From Verrucomicrobiota bacterium (GTDB taxonomy: Bacteria; Verrucomicrobiota; Verrucomicrobiia; Limisphaerales; JADJPG01): a stretch of 64,000 nt of DNA. The position numbers were made by a program, and so were the translations under genes. The notes under the pieces are model-generated. The model ran no database searches, was not told the DNA's origin, and saw nothing but the letters and a program-made list of their open reading frames with translations. Shown one piece after another: positions 27,201 through 36,282 of this stretch. Position 1 is the first letter of the stretch, and the number at the start of each line of letters is the position of its first letter. The DNA lies in NCBI GenBank assembly GCA_016713365.1, contig JADJPG010000008.1, positions 1 to 64,000 of the forward strand, written 5' to 3'.

Positions 27201-30200
27201 AACGTCGGGGTGTCGAGTCCGCTGAGCGAAGCGCCGAGCCGCTGGCCGGTGGTGGACTTGATCGTCCCGACGTCGCGGAAGACGCCGAGTGCGCTGTCCG
27301 TGAATTGCGATCCGGAGTGGCACTGCGCGCAGTTCTGCTGCTGGAACACCGCTTTGCCCGCGAGCGCGGCGGTAGTGAGACTGCCGTCCGCATTGCGATC
27401 CGGACTGTCGCCTTGCTTCGTCAGCGACGCGACATAGGCGGCCAGCGCATCGAGGTCGGCGCTCAATCCCGCCTTCGCATCGCCGAGCGATTGGGAACGG
27501 GTGCCGGCGTGGAAATCGGCATCGCTCATCAAGCCGGTGCCGCGGGCGAAATTGCGGATCTGCCCTTCGAAATCCTGCACTTCGTCGAAGTTACCCGTCC
27601 AGTGCAGCGGACCTTGCGCGGTGCCGCCGTGACCACGCAGCGTGATCGTGTTGCGCAAGCCTTCGCCGAATTGCGTGAAGTCCCACGTGCGACCGTCCTG
27701 CCCGCCGTCGTTATGGCACGAGGCGCAGCTGATGTACTGCTGGAAGGCGACGCGATTGTCGCGCGTGTCGTAGAAGAACTGCTTTCCGGTCAGCACCACG
27801 GAGCTGAGCTTCTCGGTCGTGACGCAATTCAATGTCACCGGAGCGGGAGGCGCCACCGTGGCGCCATTGGCGAGCGCGGAGACATCATGAATCGTCACCG
27901 TGCGGTCCATGAAATTCTGCACGTAGAGCGTGCGACCATCCGGCGAGAGCGCGAGGCCCTGCGGCGCGCGGCCGGCGTCGAAGCGCAGAATCTCCTGCTT
28001 CGCCCACGCATCGGAGACGGCGATCTCGCGACTGCCCTCAAGCGCGGTGAAGAGGAAGTTGCCGTTCGGATCGAACACCGACGCGCTGGCGATGCCGGCG
28101 TTGTCGAAGTCGATGCGGCCTGCGGTGTCCTCAATATTGCTGGTGAGGTCGATGCGAGACGCGATGCTGCGCACGGCCATGTCATGCGTGAGTTCGCCGC
28201 CGTTGCGGAGCGTGCCACGCTTGATGTTGTCCTGCTTCGAAGGCACCCACGCGCTGAGGCCGTCCGGCGAAATCGCCGCGGCGCCGAGGTAGTTCGGAAT
28301 GCCCTTCGAGGAGTTCGAGGTGTCCGACTGCTCGCTGTGTTCGAGGATGATGGTGTCCGCCGCAGCGAAGGTCGCGCTGTTGATCGAGAGCACTTCCGCG
28401 CCGTAATTCAGGCTGCCAATGGTCGTCTGCACGATGGCCGTGTCCTCACCCGGAAGACGAGGTGTCACGAAACGCGTCGCGAGAACGCGCGCGCCATCCG
28501 CGGTGACCGAGAGATGGCGGACGTGCATGCCGACGTCAATCGAGGCCACGGTGGCGCCGGTCGTCGGATTGAGTTTCAAAACTTTGCCGCCGTGTTCGAG
28601 CGCGACGTAAGCGTTCTGGCCGGCGGGATCGAACACGATGCCGAACGGACGAGAACCGCGGCCCATCGAGATCGTCTGGGCCGTCGTGTAATCCGAGCGA
28701 AGGATGGTGATCGTGCCGGCTTCGGCGTTGGCGACCCACACGCGGCCATCGGGCGCGACCGCCAGCGTGCGCGGAGCGGCACCGACGTTGACTTCGGCGA
28801 GTTTCGCGCGCGTGACGGCGTCAAAAACGGTGACGCTGTCGTTGTCGTGGTTCACGACCCAGAGGCGTGCGTTGGCACCGGAACGGGGTTCATACGCGAT
28901 GCTCGATGAAGCAGTCGGGCGCGTCGCTGTGAGCGGCGCATACACGGCCTGACGATAACTTGCGGTGACTTCGCGTGTGGTGTCGTCGCGAACGGTCACC
29001 GTCACCAGATAGCGACCCGGCGCGGTGAACGTGTGCGTGGTCGATGGCGACGTGCTGAACGTCGTGTCCGGCGAACCATCGCCGAAGCTCCAGCGGTATT
29101 GCGGATTCAAGCCGCCCGTGGTTTGTGCCGTGAGCGTCACCGTCGAACCGGCGCCGATGGCCGTTCCAGAGATCGGTTGCACGGTGAGGAGATTGTCGAT
29201 CGTCCACGTGAAGCTCGTGCTGGCAGGCGCGGTGTTGCCGTCAGTCACGGTCACCGTTGTATTGAACGAACCGGCAACGGTCGGGGTGCCGGAGATGAGA
29301 CCGGACGCTGGATTGATCGAGAGCCCGTTGGGCAAGCCAGTGGCGGACCACGTCAGCAAATCACCGTTCGGATCGTTCGCCTGCATTTGGAGATTCACCG
29401 AGGCACCGAGCACGGTCGTCTGGCTTCCGGGCGCGACGACCAGAGGCGACGCGGGCAGCGCAAACGCATTCACGCTGAGGCTCCATGCTTCGATATCATG
29501 ATTGTTGAACGCGCCCCCGGTCGCGGCGGTGAAGCCGAACCATGCTTGAGAACCGACGAGCGCCGGGAGATCTACCGTCGCCGCCATCACAGGCGAAGCC
29601 GGACGCTGCGTGACGATTCCTTGTGCGGCGTAGACGCGGAGTTGATTGGCCGGGCCGTCGTATTCGACCCACACCGTATGACTCGCGGCGTTTTCCAGAT
29701 CCCAACCGGGCGTGAAGGTGGCGAGGTGAGTCGCGACACTGCCGCTGCTGAGAATGCCGAGGTGATTCGCATTCGGGTCCGTGGCGCCGGCGTAGTTGTC
29801 GACTTCAATGGCGAGACTCTGGCCGAGCCCGTCATAGCCGATGCCGCCGCCCGCCGCACCGATGGCGTTTGCGCCGACGCCCTGAATGGTGAACGTCATG
29901 CCGTCCGCGCCGTCAGCGGTGCCGTGCACGCGGAACACCCAGCGTGTGGTGAAGGAAGTGTCGGGGCCGATGGTGAGCGGGTTCGAGAGGAACGAGGAGC
30001 CGACTTGATTCGCAATGTTGGTCGTGAGGCGCAAGGCCGCACCGCTAATGGACGCGTTGCCATTGATGGTCAATCCCGTCGCGCCCGCGAAAGTGGCGAA
30101 CTCGCGGCTGAACGTCGGCGGTTGAACAGTCCACGTGAAATCAGCGGTGTCGGACGTGGTGCCGTCCGTGACGGTGACGCGGATGTTGTACGAGCCGAGA

Positions 30201-31987
30201 ACGGTCGGCGTGCCGGAGATCAAACCGGAGCTTGCGCCGATTGTCATGCCGTTCGGCAGACCGGTGGCGGACCAATTCATCACAGCGCCGGCGGGGCCGC
30301 TGGCGATCATTTGCAGAGAGACGCTGTTGTTGACGTAGGAGGATTGGCTGCCGGGAACGGCGACGTTCACGGCGTTGATCGCGTCGACCAGAATCGTCTT
30401 CGCGACGGAGTGCGCGCCGGCGGCGTTCAAGCCGAAGAGCATCCAGTAACCGGGTGTCATCACGTTCAAGCTGGAGTGCGCGGTGATCTCGTAGGTGCCC
30501 GGGGAGAGTTCAGTGAACGGCAGCGAGAGATACCGCAGGTCGGTGTTCACCGAGTGCGTGATGGCGGACATCTTGATGAAGCTGAACTTCGTAATGCCTG
30601 GCGTGCCGGTGACGATGAACTTCGTCGCTACACCGATCGCGGTGGGCGCGGTGTTCAAGAGCGGGCGTTGCGCGAGCGTGCCGTCAGCGTTGAAGAGCGT
30701 GGGCGGAGTGAAGAGCTCGGCGTCGCGATGGTCGCCGCCGCCGAGACCGCCACCGCCGGACATCACGCGTCCATCGGGAAGCAGCAACGCGAGCGAGTGA
30801 TAGTTGCGCGGTGTGACGGCTGGAGCCATCTGGCGCCATTGGCCGGTCGTGGGATTCCAGATTTCGGGAGTGAGAATGGAGCCGGTGTCGTTGAACTTGA
30901 GACCGGACGTGTTGCCGCCCATGACCATTACTTCACCATTCGGCAGCACGACCGCGTTCGCGAACTGACGCGCGAAGGTCATCGGGTTTTGCGGCGTAAC
31001 GATCGGCGTGCCGCTGCGGACATCGACCGTGTAAGCGAGCGTGGAGCTGGTGCCCGTCGTGGTGTCGCTCGCGTTGTTGGTCGTGTTGGCGCCGCCGCCA
31101 GCCACGAGAATGCGCCCTTCGTCATACATCACCCAACAGCCTTCCTTCGGGTAATGCGTGCCGGGAACCACCGTGCCCGTGTTGCTCATCGCGCCGGCAC
31201 CGTCGGGAGAAACCCAATGCATCGTGTCGGTGGGACCGAAGTGAATCAGCCGGCCATCGGGCGCGAGCGACACGAATGGATGCCAGATGTTGATGTAGCC
31301 GGGCTCGGCGAGAACGGTGTTCCAGTTGATGCCAGTGAGCCGGCTCCAGCCAATGGCTTCATCCCAGCGCTCGGCCGTTCCGGAACCTCCGCTGCCGCTG
31401 ACGGTCCAGACGCGACCGTTCGGCAGCGCAACACTCGTGTTGTACCAGCGCGGATCGTTCATGTCGGGCGTGCGCGTCCAGGTGTTCACGCGCCAGTCAA
31501 AGATGCTGGAGCGAACTGTCGTATTGCGACCGCCGTTCACCAGCACGCGGCCATCCGGCAGCATCACCAGCGCGCCGCAGAACATGTCGTGGGTGGGATG
31601 ATTGTATTCCACGAAGACGCCCGTGGCCGGATCCCACGTCGCAGCGTAGGTGAACTCCGGTCCGGATGGGAAGGTGGTCCGCTGGTTCGACGCGAAAGTG
31701 AGGATGCGTCCATCCGGAAGAGTCGCGGCGGAGACCGGAATGTGAGGCGTCCAAGGAATGACCGCGCCCCATTCGCCTAGCGTGCTGCGCTGAAGCGGCG
31801 GCGTGGCGGCGGCGGTGAAGATGGGTTCCGGCTGCGGCAACAGCGCGGCGACTTCGGCGTCGAAGGCATCTTGCGCGGCGTGGGGATCAATGTCGGCGCG
31901 GACGGAGCTGGTGACTCCGGACACGAGCAGCGCACCGCACAGAGCGGCGACGCGGGCGCGGTTCGGTTTGGTGTGGCGGGTAGGCAT
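24263..31987 (-). CDS. Giant secreted copper-radical oxidase (galactose-oxidase type) fused to propeller, di-haem peroxidase and lectin domains
   Basis: About 2,574 residues with a signal peptide. Residues 70-535 form a kelch/DUF1929 copper-radical oxidase (AA5 type): Cys137 (HDMFC), Tyr182 (RWYNTS), Tyr396-His397 (RNYHS) and His478 (ATHSVNT-like ITHSVNTD) match the galactose oxidase Cys228, Tyr272, Tyr495, His496 and His581. The stacking Trp290 appears to be replaced by Gly/Ser. Then come a He_PIG Ig domain, an L-type lectin domain (625-845), a second He_PIG, PKD (935-1010), a YVTN propeller (1020-1380) and a di-haem peroxidase with CASCH (1421) and CAQCH (1553). After these are three MBG repeats, a DUF1349-like domain, Ig, FN3 and malectin-like domains (2360-2500), and the shared FYRV tail. 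It starts 4 bp after the MbnP-peroxidase gene, so cotranscription is likely. The start at 31987 avoids overlapping that gene. Confidence 0.85.
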   Translation of the reverse strand: MPTRHTKPNRARVAALCGALLVSGVTSSVRADIDPHAAQDAFDAEVAALLPQPEPIFTAAATPPLQRSTLGEWGAVIPWTPHIPVSAATLPDGRILTFASNQRTTFPSGPEFTYAATWDPATGVFVEYNHPTHDMFCGALVMLPDGRVLVNGGRNTTVRSSIFDWRVNTWTRTPDMNDPRWYNTSVALPNGRVWTVSGSGGSGTAERWDEAIGWSRLTGINWNTVLAEPGYINIWHPFVSLAPDGRLIHFGPTDTMHWVSPDGAGAMSNTGTVVPGTHYPKEGCWVMYDEGRILVAGGGANTTNNASDTTTGTSSTLAYTVDVRSGTPIVTPQNPMTFARQFANAVVLPNGEVMVMGGNTSGLKFNDTGSILTPEIWNPTTGQWRQMAPAVTPRNYHSLALLLPDGRVMSGGGGLGGGDHRDAELFTPPTLFNADGTLAQRPLLNTAPTAIGVATKFIVTGTPGITKFSFIKMSAITHSVNTDLRYLSLPFTELSPGTYEITAHSSLNVMTPGYWMLFGLNAAGAHSVAKTILVDAINAVNVAVPGSQSSYVNNSVSLQMIASGPAGAVMNWSATGLPNGMTIGASSGLISGTPTVLGSYNIRVTVTDGTTSDTADFTWTVQPPTFSREFATFAGATGLTINGNASISGAALRLTTNIANQVGSSFLSNPLTIGPDTSFTTRWVFRVHGTADGADGMTFTIQGVGANAIGAAGGGIGYDGLGQSLAIEVDNYAGATDPNANHLGILSSGSVATHLATFTPGWDLENAASHTVWVEYDGPANQLRVYAAQGIVTQRPASPVMAATVDLPALVGSQAWFGFTAATGGAFNNHDIEAWSLSVNAFALPASPLVVAPGSQTTVLGASVNLQMQANDPNGDLLTWSATGLPNGLSINPASGLISGTPTVAGSFNTTVTVTDGNTAPASTSFTWTIDNLLTVQPISGTAIGAGSTVTLTAQTTGGLNPQYRWSFGDGSPDTTFSTSPSTTHTFTAPGRYLVTVTVRDDTTREVTASYRQAVYAPLTATRPTASSSIAYEPRSGANARLWVVNHDNDSVTVFDAVTRAKLAEVNVGAAPRTLAVAPDGRVWVANAEAGTITILRSDYTTAQTISMGRGSRPFGIVFDPAGQNAYVALEHGGKVLKLNPTTGATVASIDVGMHVRHLSVTADGARVLATRFVTPRLPGEDTAIVQTTIGSLNYGAEVLSINSATFAAADTIILEHSEQSDTSNSSKGIPNYLGAAAISPDGLSAWVPSKQDNIKRGTLRNGGELTHDMAVRSIASRIDLTSNIEDTAGRIDFDNAGIASASVFDPNGNFLFTALEGSREIAVSDAWAKQEILRFDAGRAPQGLALSPDGRTLYVQNFMDRTVTIHDVSALANGATVAPPAPVTLNCVTTEKLSSVVLTGKQFFYDTRDNRVAFQQYISCASCHNDGGQDGRTWDFTQFGEGLRNTITLRGHGGTAQGPLHWTGNFDEVQDFEGQIRNFARGTGLMSDADFHAGTRSQSLGDAKAGLSADLDALAAYVASLTKQGDSPDRNADGSLTTAALAGKAVFQQQNCAQCHSGSQFTDSALGVFRDVGTIKSTTGQRLGASLSGLDTPTLLGLWSTAPYLHDGSAATIEEAIAAHNGVTLNATDMANLVAFLRQLDDAGTAPVPATIAWTAPAAITYGTALSGAQLNATANVPGTFAYNPPIGSVLNAGNGQTLSVTFTPDDVFVYGPSTATVTINVQRAPLSITAQNQTKVYGAVMPALTVNYDGFLNGDSPASLDTPATVTTAATAASSVGNYAIVVSGAADANYTIAHVNASLSITPAALTITAGSASKVYGSANPLLTASYSGLVNNDTPASLDTPVSLTTAATATSGAGNYPVTASGASDANYTIAFVPGSLSITPASLTIRAEDKSRPLGTANPTFTAVYTGFVNGDSPAVLDTPVALATSADLNSPEGTYPITASGAADVNYNITHVNGALTVTPDVSLPAPWLHQDIGSVGIVGDGTYSGGTFTIAGSGADIWNNADGLHFVYQPWTGNGEIIVRVASVGNTDPWAKAGVMFRESLTAGSRHVMTVVTPGNGTAFQRRVVTDGVSTHTAGPAAVAPYWVRLVRLGSRFEGYASADGATWTLIGVETNAMSNTAYVGLAVTAHNNSLISTSTFSNLQLTAPIIPPTVALTAPVSGSVYTAPAAISLAASVTANGNTITSVEFLNGGTVIGSDATSPYTFTWSNVGAGTYSLSARAVHAAGSVTSTSASITVGAVPSAPLNLTATAASSSQINLTWRAGSANHTGFRIERSTNGSAFSQIATVGAGTTNYSNTGLSAARTYYYRVNATNSYGISAYSTVSSAATPSLPTIRINFQPSTAAVPSGYLADAGSSFGSRGNGYSYGWSSSNTSNTRDRNSSRSADQRYDTLNHMQLGGSRTWEIAVPNGTYSVFVVAGDATAYDSVFRINVEGALTVSGTPTTSTRWISGTRTVTVTDGRITISNGTSARNNKVCFVDITPVSQAIAAAGTGASPVSLEWAGRLSATHVMLRVAGGVEGANYEVEASSDLKTWQTIAIVPNLNGALTIEDAATDGERFYRVRLNQ

Positions 31988-31991
31988 ACGG

Positions 31992-33824
31992 TTACTTGGT
32001 TTTCGTGAACTGATTGGTGGTGGTAGAAGCGGAAACAAATTGTTCGTCGGTGAGCGTCTTGAGAAAGGCGACGAGCGCGGTCTTGTCCTCGGCGCTCAGG
32101 CCAAGGCCCGCTTCGGGATGCTTGGCGAGATTCGGATCGAGCGTGGCGGAGCGATGCAGGGCGCCGTTGTAGTGATCGATGACCTCTTCGAGCGTGGCAA
32201 AACGACCGTCGTGCATGTAGGGCGCGGTGAGTGCCACGTTGCGCAGCGAAGGAACCTTGAACTTGTTCCGGTCAGATTCGGCCTTGGTGGTTTCCATGTG
32301 GCCCGAATCGTTCGCGTCGGGCTTGAGGCCGTTGTTGATGAACTGATGATTGCTAAAGAGGTTCCCGCCATGGCAATGGAAGCAATCCGCGCCGCGCAGG
32401 CCGCGCTTCGGATCGTGTTCAGTGACGAAAAGCTGGAGGCCGCGCTTCTCCTGTTCCGTCAGCTGGGTAAGATTTCGCGCGGCGCGATCAAACTTCGATT
32501 CCTGCGAGACGAGCGTCAGGAGGAACTGCTCCAGCGCGAGGGCGATTCGGTCAGCGGAGATTTCAGGCGAACCAAAGGCCGCATTGAACGCGGTGCGGTA
32601 GGAGGAGTCCTCGCGGAGCTTGGCGGTCACGCGCTCCAGCGTTTCGTTCATCTCATGCGAGTCCTGAATCGGAAGCAGCACTTGGTCGCGCAGCGATTTC
32701 GCGCGGCCGTCCCAGAAAAACTCCTTCACCCACGCGAGATTCACCAACGGCATCGAGTTGCGACGACCGCGCTGGCCGCTATCGCCCAAGCTGAACGCAC
32801 GACCGTCAGTGAACGCCTTCGATTGTTCGTGGCAGCTGGCGCAAGACTGCGAGTTGTTCCTGGACAGGCGTGGTTCGTGGAAGAGGCGACGACCCAGCGC
32901 GACGCCTTCGACAGTGAGCGGATTGTCCGCCGGCAGGTTCACTTTGGGCAGGCGCTCAGAGATGTGAAGGCGGTAGGGAGTGGCGCTGGTCGGAAGCGTA
33001 CGGACGACGTCGGGCGCAGGCTCGACCGGTTGATAGAGATCGATCTGAACACCAAGCACGCGGAACGATTTGGTCGTGCGTTCCATCAGCGTCCGGGCCA
33101 GAGGATCACCGTCGCGGGAGTGCGTGGAGGTGGATTCTTTGAGAACATTGCCGCGATCGAGAATGGCCGCGACATCGAGTCCGACTCGAACGGTCGTGGG
33201 TCGTGCGCCGGAGAACTTTACGGGCAGTTCGACCATCATCGCCTCATTGGTTCCAGCGAGGTGATACGAATAGCCGCCGGTAGTACCGGAGGCGGGCGAC
33301 CAGTGGCCTTCCAGCGCGAGGAAGACGTAGCCGGACCGCCAGCCCCAGTGGAGTCCGCACACGTCGGGATGGAGCGGATGTTCAGCTGGCCATTCCTGCG
33401 GATCGCTGGAGTTGAGCTTTGCGTTGAGCTCGACGCGGAAACGAATGGCTTTGAACTCCTGTGCGGGGAGTCCGTCTGCGCTGGCAGAGAGTCGACGTTT
33501 TTCCACGCTGAGGAACACGAACCAGTCACGGGATTCCAGCCACGTGCCGTCGGTGCGTTGGAGGGCGAGCTCCGAGAGCAATCCGTCGAGCCGGCTGACG
33601 GTGAGGTCGTTTGCCTGCGCGAGTGCGAGTGGGCTGGCCAGCTTGAGCGGCGCGTCGCCCCAGCGCGGTTCAATTTCAATCCGCAGCTTCTGCGCTGGCG
33701 CCGACAGCGCGAGGAGCATCAGGGCAAGGCAGAACGTGTACGGTGACCATGTTTGCGTAACAAATGTACGCAAACCTGAGCATGGACGTACTAGCTGGTG
33801 ACAATCCTTGTGAGCCGGAACCAT
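31992..33824 (-). CDS. MbnP-like copper-binding domain fused to di-haem cytochrome c peroxidase (MbnH-like)
   Basis: The 610-residue secreted protein has a signal peptide ending near SAPAQ. Residues 46-230 match the MbnP family: DGTWLESRDWFVFLS, then HWGWRSGYVFLALEGHW (159-175) and YSYHLAGTNE. Residues 280-595 are a di-haem CCP/MauG-type enzyme with haem sites CASCH (328) and CFHCH (481), plus FFWDGRAKSLRDQ and APYMHDGRFATLEEV. In methanotrophs MbnP and MbnH are separate partner proteins; MbnH uses H2O2 to oxidise a Trp of copper-binding MbnP to kynurenine. Here both are one chain, and the next gene 4 bp downstream encodes a copper-radical oxidase with its own di-haem domain. The function in this organism is inferred. 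Confidence 0.85.
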   Translation of the reverse strand: MVPAHKDCHQLVRPCSGLRTFVTQTWSPYTFCLALMLLALSAPAQKLRIEIEPRWGDAPLKLASPLALAQANDLTVSRLDGLLSELALQRTDGTWLESRDWFVFLSVEKRRLSASADGLPAQEFKAIRFRVELNAKLNSSDPQEWPAEHPLHPDVCGLHWGWRSGYVFLALEGHWSPASGTTGGYSYHLAGTNEAMMVELPVKFSGARPTTVRVGLDVAAILDRGNVLKESTSTHSRDGDPLARTLMERTTKSFRVLGVQIDLYQPVEPAPDVVRTLPTSATPYRLHISERLPKVNLPADNPLTVEGVALGRRLFHEPRLSRNNSQSCASCHEQSKAFTDGRAFSLGDSGQRGRRNSMPLVNLAWVKEFFWDGRAKSLRDQVLLPIQDSHEMNETLERVTAKLREDSSYRTAFNAAFGSPEISADRIALALEQFLLTLVSQESKFDRAARNLTQLTEQEKRGLQLFVTEHDPKRGLRGADCFHCHGGNLFSNHQFINNGLKPDANDSGHMETTKAESDRNKFKVPSLRNVALTAPYMHDGRFATLEEVIDHYNGALHRSATLDPNLAKHPEAGLGLSAEDKTALVAFLKTLTDEQFVSASTTTNQFTKTK

Positions 33825-33940
33825 TGAACGACAGGCAGAGCCGAATCCTAAATCGCCGATGGTGATACCTCAGTTATTGCCTTAGAGCAATCCAATCTTG
33901 GCTACAAATGAGTGACCGGGGATTCCCCTAAACCGCAAGA

Positions 33941-33968
33941 AAAGGCGCGGACGTGAGTCCGCGCCTTT
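33941..33968 (-). terminator. Terminator hairpin after the EF-hand membrane protein gene
   Basis: A perfect 12-bp stem (AAAGGCGCGGAC with its complement) closes a GTGA loop, 28 bp past the stop of the minus-strand gene. The stem ends in a T-run on either strand, so it could act in both directions. Confidence 0.8.
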
Positions 33969-33996
33969 CGCGAGAAACGATGGTAAACGCGCTGGT

Positions 33997-36282
33997 TTAC
34001 TTGGCCAAGGCGTTGGTGTCCGTCACGGAGGTAGCCGCTGCTTTTGTGTCGGCTTCGAGTTTCTTTTTCTCTTCCTCGCGTTTCTTGACGACCCACGCGG
34101 CTTCCGATCCGAATTTGCCGTCCGTAAGGCTGTTGATGACTCCGAAGTGATTCAGCAGGCTCACGAGGAAGCAGACTGCGATGATCGTGAAGATGAACTT
34201 GGGCATCGCCGTCGGGGGCTCGGGATAGCGGACAGCGAAGGACGGTTGCGCTCCCGGCGGCAGCGTGGCGACATCGGTGAGCGCGCCGCCGAAGGGCACG
34301 TTCATCTTCACGCGACCGTTCACGGCCCAGCCGTTGGCGTCGAGGATGGGACCAAGGTTGCGCTGACGCAGCTTCAGCCAGGCGATGATCATCGACGGGC
34401 CGGAGACGAGTAAGAGCAGGCCGGCGAAGGCGAGGCACACTTGCCAGAAGGGAAGCTGGAGGATGCCGGAGAGGTAACCGACGATCGCGGTCAACATGGT
34501 GCCGACGGCGCCAAACGCGACGCCCAACGCGGCGACTGTTCCGACGTCGACCTTCTTGGCTTCCGCAGGTTTTGCTTTGTCCGCGTTCGCTGCAGCAGTG
34601 GCGGCGGCCCCGACTTTCGCATCGGATGCGGCTTCAGCGGCGGCGGCGCGTTTGGCCACTTGCTCTTCAATGAGGCGAACGAGTTTCTTGTACGGTGCCC
34701 AGAACGCCTGGCGGATGCTGATCGGGTTTTCGATCACCTTCGTGATGGTCGCGTCCCAATCCTGCCCCTTGCGGTCGTAGAAGATTCCGTTGCGTCCGGC
34801 CATGAGGAAGTCCGAATCGCCACCTGTGTAGGCGACGGCGACGGTCATCTTCGCTCCACCGGGCCGCGTGCAATCGCAGTAGGCGAGGTAGGTCTTGGCG
34901 AGACCGGCGAGCGCGGCGTGTTTGCCGGCATCGGCCACGGGCACGCAAAGTTCGCAACTGCGACCGTCCAGATAGAGCGTTCCTGCGGTGAAGATCGCCT
35001 TGCGCTGGCGTGAATAGAAATCCTCGAACGAAACGAAGTTCACCAGGAGCTGCTTCAGATCGCGACGGAACCGGATGAGCTTCTCGACGGAGACAATGGA
35101 ATTCGCCTCGGGTTCGAGCGCCTTGTCCTTCGCGATGAGGTCAGTGATCGTTTCCTTGGCCTTGCTGGCGAGGATTTCGCGCACTCGCTTCAATCCGAGC
35201 TTCTCAACGGCGGCGCCAGCTTTCCCAGTTGCCCAGCACTCGTAGGCGCCGAGCTTGCCGGAGACAGTCGTCCACTCGGCTTCAGTGAGCGTGGATTTGT
35301 CGCCCAGCAGCGGCTGGATGGCGGTGGCATTGAGCGTGGCGATGGCGCCAGCCCACGCGGGATTCAGCGAATCCTTCAGCGGCAAGGCGCGTCCAGCCTC
35401 GATGCGGGCGAGTGGGAAGCCAGCGACTTCTGCGGCGGTGATGGACATGTCCTTCGCGACGACGGTGAGGTATTCGGATTCCTGACGGTTCAACGCGGCG
35501 AGAGCGCGCTGATCAAACGCCGCGAGGCGGCAGCGGGAGAAATAATCGTCCACCTTGGCCTTCACGGCCTTGAACGCTCCAGCTGCGGCCGCGGTTTTGT
35601 CGCCCAGCGGGAGGATGGTCGCCGCGTCCGTCTCGGCCTTCTTCCACCAATCGGAGAATGCTCCGGCTTCGGCGAAGAATTGATCGACCTTCGCTTGCGA
35701 GACACCGGGCTTGCCGCTGCGATCCACATCGCTGCCGACGCAGGCGATGATATCGGTGATGACGGCCTTGGTGGCGTCGTCCGGACCAGATTCCGCCGGG
35801 ATGATGCCGTCGCCGTTGAACTGGGTTTGCGCGAAAATCTTGGCGGTATCGGAGGCGTCGTCGAGTGTGATGGCCGTCGCGTCCTTCTTGCCGAGGTTGG
35901 CGAGGATCTGCTTCGCGGAAGCCAGGAGCTGTTTGCCTTCGGGATTGCCGTCATTGATGCCGCTGAGGTCGACTGACGCCGCGCTGCGCAACAGATCGTC
36001 GGGGTTCTTGACCATTGAGCACGCCCATTTGACGGCGGCAATGATCTCCGGGGCGCGGATGCGGCCGTCCTTGTCGGTGTCGATCAGGTCGAGCGTCTTG
36101 GTGTCGAACTCGATGCCGCGGGTCGGGCAGCTCAACGCGGCCCAAAGCTTTTGGTCGAGCTGATCGAGATTGACCAGATCGGCGCCGGATTCGAAGTGGA
36201 CCTGTTCAAATCCGCCGGCGCGGAAGAAGTTCCATTTGTGGGCAGGACGGCGGGAGGAGGAGTCGTTGCTGGTCGTGGACAT
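33997..36282 (-). CDS. Membrane protein with EF-hand-like calcium site, function unknown
   Basis: The 761-residue protein has no signal peptide. A canonical EF-hand loop DTDKDGRIRAPE lies near residue 68, and two weaker Asp-rich loops (FNGDGIIPAE about 155, DVDRSGKPG about 187) follow. The long central part is helical. Near the C-terminus there are an Ala/Lys-rich linker, two closely spaced membrane segments (about 575-640) and a third (about 690-715), then a Lys/Glu-rich tail. I do not recognise a named family; similar long proteins occur in several phyla as hypothetical proteins. The topology suggests a large cytoplasmic domain anchored in the inner membrane and possibly sensitive to calcium. 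It stands alone between a terminator and a divergent gene. Confidence 0.8.
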   Translation of the reverse strand: MSTTSNDSSSRRPAHKWNFFRAGGFEQVHFESGADLVNLDQLDQKLWAALSCPTRGIEFDTKTLDLIDTDKDGRIRAPEIIAAVKWACSMVKNPDDLLRSAASVDLSGINDGNPEGKQLLASAKQILANLGKKDATAITLDDASDTAKIFAQTQFNGDGIIPAESGPDDATKAVITDIIACVGSDVDRSGKPGVSQAKVDQFFAEAGAFSDWWKKAETDAATILPLGDKTAAAAGAFKAVKAKVDDYFSRCRLAAFDQRALAALNRQESEYLTVVAKDMSITAAEVAGFPLARIEAGRALPLKDSLNPAWAGAIATLNATAIQPLLGDKSTLTEAEWTTVSGKLGAYECWATGKAGAAVEKLGLKRVREILASKAKETITDLIAKDKALEPEANSIVSVEKLIRFRRDLKQLLVNFVSFEDFYSRQRKAIFTAGTLYLDGRSCELCVPVADAGKHAALAGLAKTYLAYCDCTRPGGAKMTVAVAYTGGDSDFLMAGRNGIFYDRKGQDWDATITKVIENPISIRQAFWAPYKKLVRLIEEQVAKRAAAAEAASDAKVGAAATAAANADKAKPAEAKKVDVGTVAALGVAFGAVGTMLTAIVGYLSGILQLPFWQVCLAFAGLLLLVSGPSMIIAWLKLRQRNLGPILDANGWAVNGRVKMNVPFGGALTDVATLPPGAQPSFAVRYPEPPTAMPKFIFTIIAVCFLVSLLNHFGVINSLTDGKFGSEAAWVVKKREEEKKKLEADTKAAATSVTDTNALAK

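Noticed and set aside
26597..31780. Two plus-strand frames of 770 and 915 codons opposite the copper-oxidase gene
   Set aside because: No recognisable domain; the minus strand carries haem motifs and a full copper-radical site.
31803..33746. 647-codon plus-strand frame
   Set aside because: Antisense of the MbnP-peroxidase gene.
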